Shown piece by piece: positions 1-9,609 of a stretch of 64,000 nt of DNA. The notes below the pieces were generated by a model. The model did not search any database. It had not been told where the DNA came from and worked only from the letters and a program-made list of their open reading frames with translations. Made by a program: the position numbers and the translations under genes. Position 1 is the first letter of the stretch. Every line of letters begins with the position of its first letter. The DNA comes from Agreia bicolorata. GTDB taxonomy: Bacteria; Actinomycetota; Actinomycetes; Actinomycetales; Microbacteriaceae. The stretch is from NCBI RefSeq assembly GCF_000938265.1, contig NZ_JYFC01000009.1, positions 60,678 through 124,677 on the forward strand. Direction: 5' to 3'.

Positions 1-63
1 ACTTTCCATTTAAGCAAGTACTTTCCATGAACAAGTAAGAAGACATGGGGGAGAATCGAGCCC

Positions 64-1044
64 GTGAAGCTGTCGTTGGTTGCTGAGGTGTCGTTGCCGG
101 AAGGCGTTGACGCGTTCCACTTGCCCAAGACCGCTCTGGTCGCTGGGGACGGAGCGCTCTGGGGTGTCGTGAACGTCAAAGACCACGACGAGTGGGAGAC
201 CTGGATCGTTCGTGCGGACCGAGAAGGCCTGTCGCATCACGCGCTGTCGGCATCAGATGTCGAAGACGTCTTCAGCGGGCAGGTGATCGTCGACGTGGGA
301 GGTGGATCGGTCGCTGTTGTGCTCTCGACCGATGCGGTGCGGGTTCTCGACGCTGCGTGCTCCGTTGTCGCCGATCATGTGATCGAGGGGGCCCACGAGT
401 TGCGTCAGGCGGAGCTGCAACTCACACCGAGCACGGCACGGGGCGAGCGCGGCGGAGCCTATGTTCTACGCCTAGGTTCGAGATTTGGCGCACGTACTCT
501 CGTTCCTCTGAGGATCGACCTCACCGCCGGCTTGGCCAGCTGGGGCACTCCTTTCGGCCTCGACCCTTCCGCGTATCCCGTGGATAGGTATGGCAGCGAC
601 GACTTCGACGGCAACGGTGACCCGACGCCGCCGATTGTCGGCGACGTCGCGAACTTCGATGGCGGCATCCTCGTCTCTACCGAGGGCTCGAACGAGTTCG
701 TGCTCCGCTACGGCGCGGACTTCTTCACCGTCGACCGGGTGAACGAAGACGGGAGTGTTGCGGAGCGGATCCACGAACAGTTCGGGTGGAAGCGAATGCC
801 GGGAAAGCACGGCTGGCAGGGGCGCATCACATCGGACGGCGACGCGGTCATAGTGACCCCGGTGTTCTCTTCGGGAGAGTGGAAGGGCAAGCAGAGAATC
901 CTCTCCTTCGCAGACGGCTCCTTCGAGGCCCTGTCCATGCCGCGCGGGGCGTCGAAGAGCACGCTTCTTGACGTTCGTGACGGGCGGGCATGGCTCTTCG
1001 ACGGTCGCACTCGACTGCTGTATTGCGATCTGTCGGGCGAATGA
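64..1044 (+). CDS. hypothetical protein, 326 aa
   Basis: I do not recognise this protein. It starts at a GTG with a GGGGGAG ribosome binding site about 12 bases upstream and runs 326 residues without a signal peptide or membrane segment. Short strand-like stretches recur, many ending in hydrophobic plus Trp or Gly-Asp patterns (for example around residues 28-45, 195-220 and 255-290). That suggests an all-beta, possibly propeller-like cytoplasmic protein; this is inference only. Codon use matches its neighbours. It stands alone: the next gene has its own regulatory element and starts 165 bases downstream. Confidence 0.7.
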   Translation: MKLSLVAEVSLPEGVDAFHLPKTALVAGDGALWGVVNVKDHDEWETWIVRADREGLSHHALSASDVEDVFSGQVIVDVGGGSVAVVLSTDAVRVLDAACSVVADHVIEGAHELRQAELQLTPSTARGERGGAYVLRLGSRFGARTLVPLRIDLTAGLASWGTPFGLDPSAYPVDRYGSDDFDGNGDPTPPIVGDVANFDGGILVSTEGSNEFVLRYGADFFTVDRVNEDGSVAERIHEQFGWKRMPGKHGWQGRITSDGDAVIVTPVFSSGEWKGKQRILSFADGSFEALSMPRGASKSTLLDVRDGRAWLFDGRTRLLYCDLSGE

Positions 1045-1131
1045 TCGCTCAACGCGAGCGGCATCCGTTACTTAACGAGAAAAAGGACCGCCGTGGGGCA
1101 TGTCCTTGCATTTCCAGATTATAGGTGAGAG

Positions 1132-1152
1132 GGGGTCTTGCGGCAAGACCCC
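1132..1152 (+). promoter_or_regulatory. rifamycin-associated element (RAE)
   Basis: A perfect inverted repeat with 9-base arms, GGGGTCTTG and CAAGACCCC, around a CGG centre. It matches the published rifamycin-associated element (GGGGCTTGCGGCAAG-type palindrome), which in Streptomyces and relatives controls rifamycin-inducible genes. It lies 57 bases before the helR start chosen here. An AT-rich TATAGG at 1120-1125 just upstream could be the -10 box. The TTG at 1138 lies inside the left arm, so it is unlikely to be the real start. Confidence 0.85.
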
Positions 1153-1209
1153 GGTAGGGGCGCAGACTGGGCGGTCGTGACCGCAGCCGACGAAGTGGAG
1201 TCGCCCCCC

Positions 1210-3492
1210 ATGACCGTGTCAGCTCATGTTTTCGCCCTGCCCGCAGCGCTTGCCGCGAAGGCAGACGCTGCCCTCATTGCCGACGACGAGCGGCATTTCG
1301 AAGCCATTGAGCGGAGCCTTGCGCAGTCGAAAACCGAGGTGTCTGCCAGTCTCGATAAGGCGAAGCTCGCACCGGCCGGCGCCGGTCAGGGCGCGCTCGA
1401 CCGCGACTTCGAGGTGCACCGGCTGTCGGCGAGGCTGCGCGCGCTCAGTCGGTTCGGGCTCGATCTGTGTCTCGGCAGGATGGTTCCCGGTGAGGGCGAC
1501 CCGGTCTACGTGGGGCGGTTCGGCCTCACCGACTCCGACGGCCGCCGCCTTGTTCTCGACTGGCGTTCGCCCGCGGCCGAGCCGTTCTTCGGCGCCACCC
1601 ACGCGCATCCGATGGGCCTTCGCAGCCGGCGCCGCTATCGCTGGACGCTCGGGCGCATCACCGACTACTGGGACGAGCTCTTCGTCACCGACGAGCTCGC
1701 CGAGCGCGAGACGCGTGCCGGCCGCGCGGCGCTCGACGACCAGTCGGCGTTCATCGCCAGCCTCGGCAGCAGTCGCTCGCCCCGCATGCGCGACGTGCTC
1801 GGCACGATTCAGGCAGATCAGGATGCGATCATCCGGGCTGGTTCGCGCGGCGCGCTCGTCGTAGACGGCGGGCCTGGAACCGGCAAGACCGTCGTGGCGC
1901 TGCACCGCACCGCCTACCTCCTCTACTCCGACCCACGGCTGGCCGGTCAGCACGGCGGAGTGCTCTTTGTGGGGCCGAGCCCGGCATACCTCGCCTACGT
2001 CTCCGACGTGCTGCCGAGCCTCGGCGAAGAGAGCGTGCAGACCTGCTCGCTGCGCGAGCTGGTGGCGGAGGGTGAGCGGGCGGTCGTCGAGACCGATCCT
2101 GCGGTGGCCGAGCTGAAGGCATCCATCGATGTGACCCGCGTGATCGAGGCGGCCGTGCGGTCGTACGAGCGGCCGCCGTCTACCGGGCTCGCCATCGAGA
2201 CCGACTGGGCCGACCTCTGGGTCGACCCGGCCGACTGGGCCGATGCGTTCGACGCGGCCGACCCCGGGGCGGCGCATAACGAGGCCCGAGACCAGGTGTG
2301 GGATGCCCTGCTCGACATTCTTCTCGACCAGCTTCGAGACGCCGACGAGGTGCAGGAGGCGACCGACGAGTTCGACGCCTACGGGTTCGACTCGCGGGGC
2401 TCGGGTTCGTCGGGCGTAGAGACATCGGATGCGGGGCTTCGCCGGGCGCTCGCGTCGGACCGCGAGCTCGCGCTGGCTTTCAGCCGCGCGTGGCCATTGG
2501 TGGAGGCGTCCGAGCTGGTGCGGCTGCTGTGGTCGTCGCCGCAGTTTCTGCGGCGGTGCGCACCCGAGCTGACCGACGAGCAGGTCGAGCTGCTGCAGCG
2601 AGAGTCATCGGATGAGTGGACCACCGCCGATCTTCCCCTTCTCGACCTGGCGCGACGGCGCCTGGGTGACCCGGAGGAGTCGCGTCTGCGACGTCGCAGC
2701 GAGGCTGCCGCAGCGGCGGAGCGCGCCCGCATGAGCGAGGTGATCGACGATCTCATCGCCAACGACGACTCCGACATGAAAGTGATGTCGATGCTGCGGG
2801 GGCAGGACCTGCGCAGAGCCCTCGTCGACGACAGCGCCCTGCCTCAGCGCGATCTCGATCAGCTGGCGGGCCCCTTTGCTCACGTGGTGGTCGACGAGGC
2901 CCAGGAACTCACCGATGCCGAGTGGCAGATGCTGCTCGCCCGTTGCCCTTCGCGCAGCTTCACCATCGTGGGCGACCGCGCCCAGGCAAGACAGGGGTTC
3001 TCGGAGTCGTGGGAGGAGCGGCTCCCGAGGGTGGGGCTCGGCACCGTGACGGTGGCGTCGCTCACGATCAACTACCGCACGCCCGTCGAGGTCATGACTG
3101 AGGCGGCACCCGTCATCCGGGCCGCGCTGCCCGATGCGAACGTGCCCACATCGGTGCGCTCGACCGGCGTGCCAGTGCTTCACGCGGAGGCGTCGCGGCT
3201 GGATTCGATCCTCGACGAGTGGCTCGCGCAGCACGAGGGAATCGCGTGCGTGATCGCGGCGCCGCAGCCGAGCGCGCCGTCAGCGGGCGAGCGCTCCATC
3301 GACGACGGCGCGTTCGCCCGCTCTGCGCGCGATCGGGTGAGTGTGCTCACCCCTGAACTCTCGAAGGGGCTCGAGTTCGACCTTGTGGTGCTCGTCGATC
3401 CGGATGCGTTCGGTGACGGCATTCGGGGAGCGGTCGATCGCTACGTGGCGATGACTCGTGCCACGCAGCAGCTGGTCATCGTGACGAGTTGA
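1210..3492 (+). CDS. helR: RNA polymerase recycling ATPase HelR (UvrD/HelD family)
   Basis: Superfamily 1 helicase-like ATPase of the HelD/HelR branch. In Streptomyces and Mycobacterium abscessus, HelR binds RNA polymerase and displaces rifamycins, protecting transcription. Visible motifs: the N-terminal segment with FGLDLCLGRM and VLDWRSPAAEPFF typical of the family, Walker A GGPGTGKT at residues 220-227, Walker B VVVDEAQ with D562-E563, and the late SF1 motif SKGLEFDLVV near the C-terminus. Length of 760 aa is normal. I chose ATG 1210 (GTGGAG site 9 bases upstream) over the in-frame TTG at 1138, which falls inside the regulatory palindrome. The upstream RAE predicts induction by rifamycins. 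Confidence 0.88.
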   Translation: MTVSAHVFALPAALAAKADAALIADDERHFEAIERSLAQSKTEVSASLDKAKLAPAGAGQGALDRDFEVHRLSARLRALSRFGLDLCLGRMVPGEGDPVYVGRFGLTDSDGRRLVLDWRSPAAEPFFGATHAHPMGLRSRRRYRWTLGRITDYWDELFVTDELAERETRAGRAALDDQSAFIASLGSSRSPRMRDVLGTIQADQDAIIRAGSRGALVVDGGPGTGKTVVALHRTAYLLYSDPRLAGQHGGVLFVGPSPAYLAYVSDVLPSLGEESVQTCSLRELVAEGERAVVETDPAVAELKASIDVTRVIEAAVRSYERPPSTGLAIETDWADLWVDPADWADAFDAADPGAAHNEARDQVWDALLDILLDQLRDADEVQEATDEFDAYGFDSRGSGSSGVETSDAGLRRALASDRELALAFSRAWPLVEASELVRLLWSSPQFLRRCAPELTDEQVELLQRESSDEWTTADLPLLDLARRRLGDPEESRLRRRSEAAAAAERARMSEVIDDLIANDDSDMKVMSMLRGQDLRRALVDDSALPQRDLDQLAGPFAHVVVDEAQELTDAEWQMLLARCPSRSFTIVGDRAQARQGFSESWEERLPRVGLGTVTVASLTINYRTPVEVMTEAAPVIRAALPDANVPTSVRSTGVPVLHAEASRLDSILDEWLAQHEGIACVIAAPQPSAPSAGERSIDDGAFARSARDRVSVLTPELSKGLEFDLVVLVDPDAFGDGIRGAVDRYVAMTRATQQLVIVTS

Positions 3493-3547
3493 GCGGTGCG
3501 ACTCAATGCTCGAGTGGTACCATATCTTGTACGATTCAGGAGGAATG

Positions 3548-3796
3548 ATGGCTATCACTACCAGCGAGGCTCGTCGCGACCTGTTTGGCCTGATCGAGCG
3601 GGTGAATCTCGATCACACCGAAGTGGAGATCACGTCGAAGCGTGGTTCGGCAGTGTTGATGTCGAAAACCGAGTATGACGCTCTGGTCGAAACCAGCTAT
3701 CTCCTTCGCTCGCCGAAGAACGCTCGCCGCCTCTTGAGTGCGCTCGAGAATGCGCGATCGGGAGGCGCCGAAGAGCATGAGCTCATCGAGCCGTGA
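3548..3796 (+). CDS. yefM: YefM family antitoxin
   Basis: Antitoxin of a type II toxin-antitoxin pair. The N-terminal MAITTSEARRDLFGLIERVN pattern is the Phd/YefM DNA-binding fold, and the C-terminal third (about residues 55-82) is the acidic, flexible toxin-binding tail. The second of two adjacent ATGs is used here because AGGAGG ends 4 bases before it; the first ATG would overlap the ribosome binding site. The stop overlaps the toxin start by 4 bases (GTGA). Two GTAC cores at 3517-3520 and 3529-3532 precede the gene and could be part of the autoregulatory operator, as YefM-YoeB operators elsewhere have TGTACA cores. Confidence 0.92.
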   Translation: MAITTSEARRDLFGLIERVNLDHTEVEITSKRGSAVLMSKTEYDALVETSYLLRSPKNARRLLSALENARSGGAEEHELIEP

Positions 3797-4059
3797 GCGT
3801 TCGGAAGATCGCTTGGACGTCGGAAGCCTGGGAGGACTACCTCTATTGGCAGGGCCAAGATCGCAAGGTGCTCAAGCGCATCAATCTGCTGATCGCGGAC
3901 ATTCTTCGTGACGATCCGTTCGAAGGCATCGGCAAGCCCGAGGCTCTGAAGCACGCCCTTGCGGGCGCGTGGTCTCGCCGTATCGATGAGACCAACAGGC
4001 TGGTCTACGTCGCGAGCGATGAGCGCATCACGATTCTGCAGGCGCGTTACCACTACTGA
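3793..4059 (+). CDS. yoeB: Txe/YoeB family ribosome-dependent mRNA interferase toxin
   Basis: 88-aa RelE-superfamily toxin that cleaves mRNA in the ribosomal A site. The catalytic residues of E. coli YoeB (Glu46, Arg65, His83) correspond to E50, R69 and H87 here, and the C-terminal ILQARYHY matches the family ending, so the toxin looks active. The GTG start overlaps the yefM stop by 4 bases, giving translational coupling with antitoxin first. The stop codon abuts the stop of the convergent Lrp gene with no base between them. Confidence 0.93.
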   Translation: MSVRKIAWTSEAWEDYLYWQGQDRKVLKRINLLIADILRDDPFEGIGKPEALKHALAGAWSRRIDETNRLVYVASDERITILQARYHY

Positions 4060-4548
4060 TCAACGTTTGCCCCGACCTGCCTGCGGCTCTGCCGGAACCA
4101 CGGCCCGGTTACGGATGTGTTCGTAGACGACGGTCGTTCGCACATCGGCGACCTCGCGCCTTTGGGTCAGTCGGTCGATGACGAAGGCGTAGAGATCGTC
4201 GTTGTGGCGCACCCCGACGTGAATGATGAAGTCGTCGTTGCCTGTGGTGACGAAGACGCCGAGCGTCTCGGGCAGCGCGCTGACCCAGTCGCGAAAGGCC
4301 TCGATCACCTCGCGCGAGGGTGGCCGGATGCGGACCGCCACGAGTGCCTGCACGCCCCGGCCGATCGAGCCCAGGTCTACATCGAGGCTGGCGCCTGTGA
4401 TCACGCCGCGCGTGCGCAGGCTCCGAGTGCGCTCGAGGGCGGTGGTGGGCGAGACACCGACCGTGGCCGCCAGATCGCGATTGGTCTTGCGTGCATCTGA
4501 CTGCAATTCCCGAAGAATCGCGAGATCTAGTTCGTCCATATCGGTCAT
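4060..4548 (-). CDS. Lrp/AsnC family transcriptional regulator
   Basis: 162-aa feast/famine regulator. It has an N-terminal winged helix (LDLAILRELQSDARKTNRDLA, HTH around residues 20-42) and a C-terminal RAM/AsnC ligand-binding domain (VAVRIRPPS onward, with the VTTGNDDFIIHVGVR strand typical of the family). AAAAGGAG lies 4 bases before the ATG. It is divergent from a DUF2000 gene with about 100 bases between starts, an arrangement in which the Lrp protein usually controls both genes. The effector is probably an amino acid, but it cannot be read from sequence. Confidence 0.92.
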   Translation of the reverse strand: MTDMDELDLAILRELQSDARKTNRDLAATVGVSPTTALERTRSLRTRGVITGASLDVDLGSIGRGVQALVAVRIRPPSREVIEAFRDWVSALPETLGVFVTTGNDDFIIHVGVRHNDDLYAFVIDRLTQRREVADVRTTVVYEHIRNRAVVPAEPQAGRGKR

Positions 4549-4649
4549 ATTTCTCCTTTTACCAAATTAAGTTCGGATTCTGTGCGTGAAACCTGTTGAT
4601 AACCGTACGCTGTGCCGGTATTGCTGTTCGTTCACGATCCGGAGCATTC

Positions 4650-5129
4650 ATGTCTGACTCACTTTCTTCTGTCGTCGGCTTCAGCGCTGACGAGATCGAC
4701 ACGTCCGCGCCCACCAGGGCCGCGCGCTTGAAGTGGGTGGTCGTGATCAACGACTCGATTCCCGCCGGCCGAGCGGTCAACGCTGCCGTGTGCGTCGCGG
4801 GCGCGACGGTGAAGGCGGTGGGTGGCCTTCTTGGGCCGGATGCCGTCGATGCGGCCGGCGTTGCGCATCCGGGTCTGCCGTGGGCCGGCTGTTCTGTTCT
4901 GACGGCCGATGCTGAGACCCTGCGCGCAATTCGAGCGAGAGGCGAGGCTCACGAGGCGACGTTCGTGGCCGACATGCCCGAGGCGGCGCAGACCACCCGT
5001 GTCTACGACGAGTACCTCGGGGCGATGTCGTCGAGCGATGCCGACCGGATCGAGTATCTGGCTGTGAGCCTGGTCGGTCCCAAGAACCGTATCGACAAGA
5101 TCGTGGGTCGGCTGCCGCTGATGGCGTAG
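4650..5129 (+). CDS. DUF2000 family protein
   Basis: 159-aa protein with the DUF2000 pattern: KWVVVINDSIPAGRAVNAAVCVAG at the N-terminus, the LPWAGCSVL segment in the middle and LVGPKNRIDKIVGRLPLM at the end. The family has no settled function; the fold is thought to resemble peptidyl-tRNA hydrolase 2. ATG 4650 is chosen over an upstream in-frame start because GGAG sits 5 bases before it. The divergent Lrp regulator is its usual partner. Confidence 0.82.
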   Translation: MSDSLSSVVGFSADEIDTSAPTRAARLKWVVVINDSIPAGRAVNAAVCVAGATVKAVGGLLGPDAVDAAGVAHPGLPWAGCSVLTADAETLRAIRARGEAHEATFVADMPEAAQTTRVYDEYLGAMSSSDADRIEYLAVSLVGPKNRIDKIVGRLPLMA

Positions 5130-5144
5130 ATCCGCACACACACT

Positions 5145-5156
5145 ATCGGATACATA
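5145..5156. promoter_or_regulatory. weak secondary operator near site A
   Basis: ATCGGATACATA matches 9 of 12 positions of the ATTGGATACAAT form of the cluster palindrome and lies 10 bases upstream of site A. It may be a second half-occupied site for the FCD GntR regulator. The match is too weak to stand alone. Confidence 0.3.
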
Positions 5157-5165
5157 AGCGTGTAC

Positions 5166-5177
5166 ATTGGATCCTAT
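5166..5177. promoter_or_regulatory. operator site A of the catabolic supercluster
   Basis: ATTGGATCCTAT, 11 of 12 positions identical to the palindrome ATTGGATCCAAT found beside the gntR gene. It is 39 bases before the start of the phosphotriesterase-like gene. A TTG at 5177, 11 bases after the motif start, reads in frame into that gene without a stop. The probable regulator is the GntR protein at 16965-17657. Confidence 0.7.
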
Positions 5178-5215
5178 TGTTCGAAGCCGAGGCTTCTGTC
5201 GCGAGGGAGGCTCAG

Positions 5216-6238
5216 GTGATCCAGACCGTACTCGGGCCGGTCCAGGCGGACGCTCTCGGCTCCGTCTCGATGCACGAGCACGTGTTGACCGATGCGAGCG
5301 CGCTGCAGCGACCGGGAGTCGAGGCCCTCGACCCGAATCAGCCCGTCACGGCCGAGCTCGCCGCCGCACTGCGCTGGAGCCAGCTGGCGCTCGCCGACAA
5401 CCTGCGCCTCGACGACCTCGATCTGCTGGTCGACGAGGTGGCGGGTGGCGCGCACGCCGGACTCGGGGCCGTCGTCGACCTCAGTTCGCTCGGCTTCGGG
5501 CCCGACGCCGAGCGGCTCCCGGAGCTTGCTCGCCGCTCCGGAGTGCACGTCGTTGCAGGCTATGGCGCCTACCTGCCTCGGCTGCTGCCCGAGTGGTATC
5601 TGGCACTCGACGAAGATGGGCGCACGGCACTGTTCGAGCGGGCACTGACCGAGGCCGTTCCCGGCGCCGACTACCGCGCCGGCATCCTCGGCCTCATGGG
5701 AACGACCGGTGCGTTCCAGGCCCCGGATGGCGACGAGGAGCGTCGCAGCCTCACGGCGGCCGGTCGCGCCGCCGTGACAACCGGGTCCGCCATCACTGTG
5801 CGGCTCGCCGCCGATGCGCGCAACGGCGTCGAGGTGCTCGAGCATCTGATCGGCCTCGGCGTCGATCCGACGCGGGTCGTGTTCTCCACGGTCGACGAGT
5901 TCCTCGATCTGCCCTACCTGCGCGACCTGGGCCAGGCCGGCGCGGTCTTGGAGATGTGCTTCGGCAACGAGGGAGCGCACGTCGGTCGAATCCGTAACGC
6001 GAGCGATCCGCAACGGTGGGATGCCCTGCTCGCCCTTCTCGAAGACGCCCCCGGCATTCGATGGGTGCTGGGGCACAGCACCTGGACGAAGGGCCAGCTT
6101 CGCCGATTCGGCGGCCACGGCTTCGACCACCTCACCGCCCGGGTCGTTCCGGGACTGAGGCTGCTCGGAGTCTCCGACGAGGTGCTTCACCGTATGACCG
6201 CGCTCGAGCCGGCACGGCTGCTCGATCGACCCGCCTGA
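5216..6238 (+). CDS. phosphotriesterase-family protein with degenerate metal site
   Basis: 340-aa TIM-barrel protein of the phosphotriesterase family. The start MIQTVLGPVQ and the HxH of strand 1 (SMHEHVLTD) fit the family. The other metal ligands are replaced: the bridging Glu/Lys segment GEIG is GLMG; the His of VSVH is Arg (ITVRL); the His of VVIGHLD is Thr (VVFSTVDE); and the Asp of SHDV is Ser (GHSTWTKG). The usual binuclear hydrolase chemistry is therefore doubtful. The GTG start has GAGGGAGG 6 bases upstream; a longer TTG start at 5177 begins right after operator A. It is the first gene of a two-gene operon with the aldehyde dehydrogenase. Confidence 0.8.
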   Translation: MIQTVLGPVQADALGSVSMHEHVLTDASALQRPGVEALDPNQPVTAELAAALRWSQLALADNLRLDDLDLLVDEVAGGAHAGLGAVVDLSSLGFGPDAERLPELARRSGVHVVAGYGAYLPRLLPEWYLALDEDGRTALFERALTEAVPGADYRAGILGLMGTTGAFQAPDGDEERRSLTAAGRAAVTTGSAITVRLAADARNGVEVLEHLIGLGVDPTRVVFSTVDEFLDLPYLRDLGQAGAVLEMCFGNEGAHVGRIRNASDPQRWDALLALLEDAPGIRWVLGHSTWTKGQLRRFGGHGFDHLTARVVPGLRLLGVSDEVLHRMTALEPARLLDRPA

Positions 6239-6269
6239 CTTCACCCCGCCATCCATCCCGGAGGATCCA

Positions 6270-7724
<1,455 letters not shown>

Positions 7725-7833
7725 CGCGCGCACGTCGCGACCCCGCGATCCCGCGAGGCCGTCGAGTGTGTACAAATGGTTCGTCGCGTTGATTCGCACG
7801 GGCCATTTCTGCACACTGGATGCGCCGGCTCGC

Positions 7834-9051
7834 TCAGACGAGCGGCGGCTCGACCGCGGGGGCGACTCCCCTGCCGCCCTCGAGCCGTCGGCTCAGAATC
7901 GGGATGGCGGCGAGCTGCAGCACGGCAAGGATCACCAGCGCCTCGCGTGAGCCGAGGGTGGAGACGAGCAGGCCGCCGACGAGTGAGCCCGTCGCGTAGC
8001 CGGCGCTCGTGAAGGCCGAGAAGACGCCGACGCTGGTCGCCCGTCTGTCGCGAGGAAGCTGCTGGGTCGAGAGCAGAGTGAGCGCGGGGAACAGCGGCGA
8101 GTACCCGACGCCGATGAGCACGGCGCCCACTGCCGCAGACGGGAAGTCGCTGGCGAACGCGAGAACCGAGAGGCCCGCCGCCAGCACCGCGAGGCTGATG
8201 CGGGCGGTGATGGTCGCGCCGATGTGATCGGGCAGCCCTCCGAGGAGCAGGCGTGACGCCACGACGCTGAGGGCGAAGACGGTGAACACGTTCGCGGCCC
8301 CGAAGAGTCCCTGCGTCTGGACCCCGTGGCCGACGAGGTGCGCGATGAGGAAGGCGATGAGGAATCCCTCTGCGGCCCAGGCGATGAATCCCACGCTTCC
8401 GGGGCGCAGCAGGGTGACGACGATGGGCCTGCCGCCGGATACAGGTGCGGCGCGATCGATCGCCGCGCGGGGCGGGGCGCTGCCGTCGCGCGCCAGCATG
8501 GCCAGGAACAGGCCCGCGAGCTGCACGGCCACCGCGGTCGCCCAGACCGCCCGGTAGCCGAAGAGCTGCAGCAGGTTCTCGCCGAGCACGGGCCCGAGGG
8601 CCAGCCCGACCCACACGCTGAGGCCGAAGAAGCCGAGCGCTCGGCCCCGCTGTCCTGCGGGTGTCTCGGCGACCACCCAGGCCGTCAGGGCTGTGGCTAC
8701 CGCCGCGTTACCGGCGCCGAAGACGATGCGGCTCGTGGCCAGGCTCGGCACTGTGAGCATCACCAGCACGAGAACCAGTCCGGCGGCGCTGAGCACGGCC
8801 GAGCCGGCGATGACGCGCCGGGGCCCCCAGCGATCGGTCAGCGCTCCGGCGATGGGCATCGCGATGATCGAGGCGAACGCGGCCAGTGACACGAGCAGTC
8901 CGCCGACGGCCGCACCTGCGCCGAGCTGGTCCTCTGCAAGCCTGGGGATGACCGGCGTGGTGGCGCCGTTGACGATGTGCCCCGCCGTCGATGCCAGCAC
9001 CAGCGTCCAGAACGCGACGCCCTTCGTGCCGGTAGCGGCGAGCGGTCTCAC
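7834..9051 (-). CDS. MFS transporter
   Basis: 405-aa major facilitator superfamily protein with about 12 hydrophobic segments and the loop 2-3 motif GALTDRWGPRR near residue 70. It belongs to the drug-exporter-like (DHA1) group by overall look. Its GTG start overlaps the stop of the upstream RidA-like gene by 2 bases (GTGA), so the two are co-translated from site B. It may export a toxic intermediate or an analogue of the cluster substrate; this is inference. Confidence 0.87.
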   Translation of the reverse strand: MRPLAATGTKGVAFWTLVLASTAGHIVNGATTPVIPRLAEDQLGAGAAVGGLLVSLAAFASIIAMPIAGALTDRWGPRRVIAGSAVLSAAGLVLVLVMLTVPSLATSRIVFGAGNAAVATALTAWVVAETPAGQRGRALGFFGLSVWVGLALGPVLGENLLQLFGYRAVWATAVAVQLAGLFLAMLARDGSAPPRAAIDRAAPVSGGRPIVVTLLRPGSVGFIAWAAEGFLIAFLIAHLVGHGVQTQGLFGAANVFTVFALSVVASRLLLGGLPDHIGATITARISLAVLAAGLSVLAFASDFPSAAVGAVLIGVGYSPLFPALTLLSTQQLPRDRRATSVGVFSAFTSAGYATGSLVGGLLVSTLGSREALVILAVLQLAAIPILSRRLEGGRGVAPAVEPPLV

Positions 9052-9554
9052 TCGCTAGACGGTCGGGGTCGGCACTCGAGGCTCAGCCACAGCTCGAAGC
9101 AGGCATTTCGAGACAGAGCCGTCGCTCCGATCGACGCGCGCCCCATGCGGCCGACCTCGGGGCCGAACACGTCGAAGAGCAGATCGCTCGCGGCGTTGGA
9201 GACCTCGTTCAGGCGGGTGAAGCCCGGAGGACAGAGAACGAAGCAGAGTCCACGCGACAGCGCCGCGACCTCATCGAGGCTGCCGAGGGCGTAGCGGATC
9301 ATACCCAGCGCGTTGACGGCGGTGTAGCGAGCCGCCTCGCGTGCCTGGTCGAGAGAGATGTCGACATCGACGCTTCCGGGGTGCAGCAGCTCTCCGCTTC
9401 GCGACTCCGGTGTGATTCCGCTGAGCTCGAGTAGATCGCCGGTGCGGTGGAACGCCCGTAGCGAGCTGCCGTAGCGACCTCCATAGGGCGGATTGGAGTA
9501 GTCGGGAATCTCGAGACCGAGTTCGCGTGCTCTGGCTTCGGCGGAGTGGGCCAC
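9048..9554 (-). CDS. RidA-like (YjgF/YER057c/UK114) family protein
   Basis: 168-aa protein of the RidA superfamily, whose archetype hydrolyses reactive enamines and imines. Visible pattern: NPPYGGRYGSSLRAFHRTGDLLELSGITPE, then the helix ARYTAVNALGMIRYALGSLDEV and the C-terminal GRASIGATALSRNACFELWLSLE. Position-for-position it is a divergent subgroup lacking a clear RidA arginine in the IRV context. The GTG start has GAGGAC 5 bases upstream. An in-frame ATG at 9608 lies inside operator B, so a longer leaderless form is possible. A RidA protein fits a cluster with two amine oxidases that make imines. Confidence 0.83.
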   Translation of the reverse strand: MAHSAEARARELGLEIPDYSNPPYGGRYGSSLRAFHRTGDLLELSGITPESRSGELLHPGSVDVDISLDQAREAARYTAVNALGMIRYALGSLDEVAALSRGLCFVLCPPGFTRLNEVSNAASDLLFDVFGPEVGRMGRASIGATALSRNACFELWLSLECRPRPSSE

Positions 9555-9576
9555 GGTTTGTCCTCTGACTCGCTTA

Positions 9577-9588
9577 AGTGGATACAAC
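9577..9588. promoter_or_regulatory. secondary operator near site B
   Basis: AGTGGATACAAC matches 10 of 12 positions of ATTGGATACAAT, the form found at site F. It sits between the RidA-like gene start and site B and may serve the leftward promoter. Confidence 0.45.
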
Positions 9589-9597
9589 CTGATTAGT

Positions 9598-9609
9598 ATG
9601 GGATCCATT
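9598..9609. promoter_or_regulatory. operator site B, between divergent operons
   Basis: ATGGGATCCATT, 10 of 12 positions matching ATTGGATCCAAT. It lies between the leftward RidA/MFS pair and the rightward five-gene oxidase/amidase operon. TAGTAT at 9595 could be a rightward -10 box overlapping it. The ATG at 9610 begins exactly where the motif ends. Confidence 0.65.

Noticed and set aside
1138..1209. 24-residue N-terminal extension of HelR from TTG 1138
   Set aside because: The TTG lies inside the rifamycin-associated element, has no ribosome binding site, and the family sequence begins at ATG 1210.
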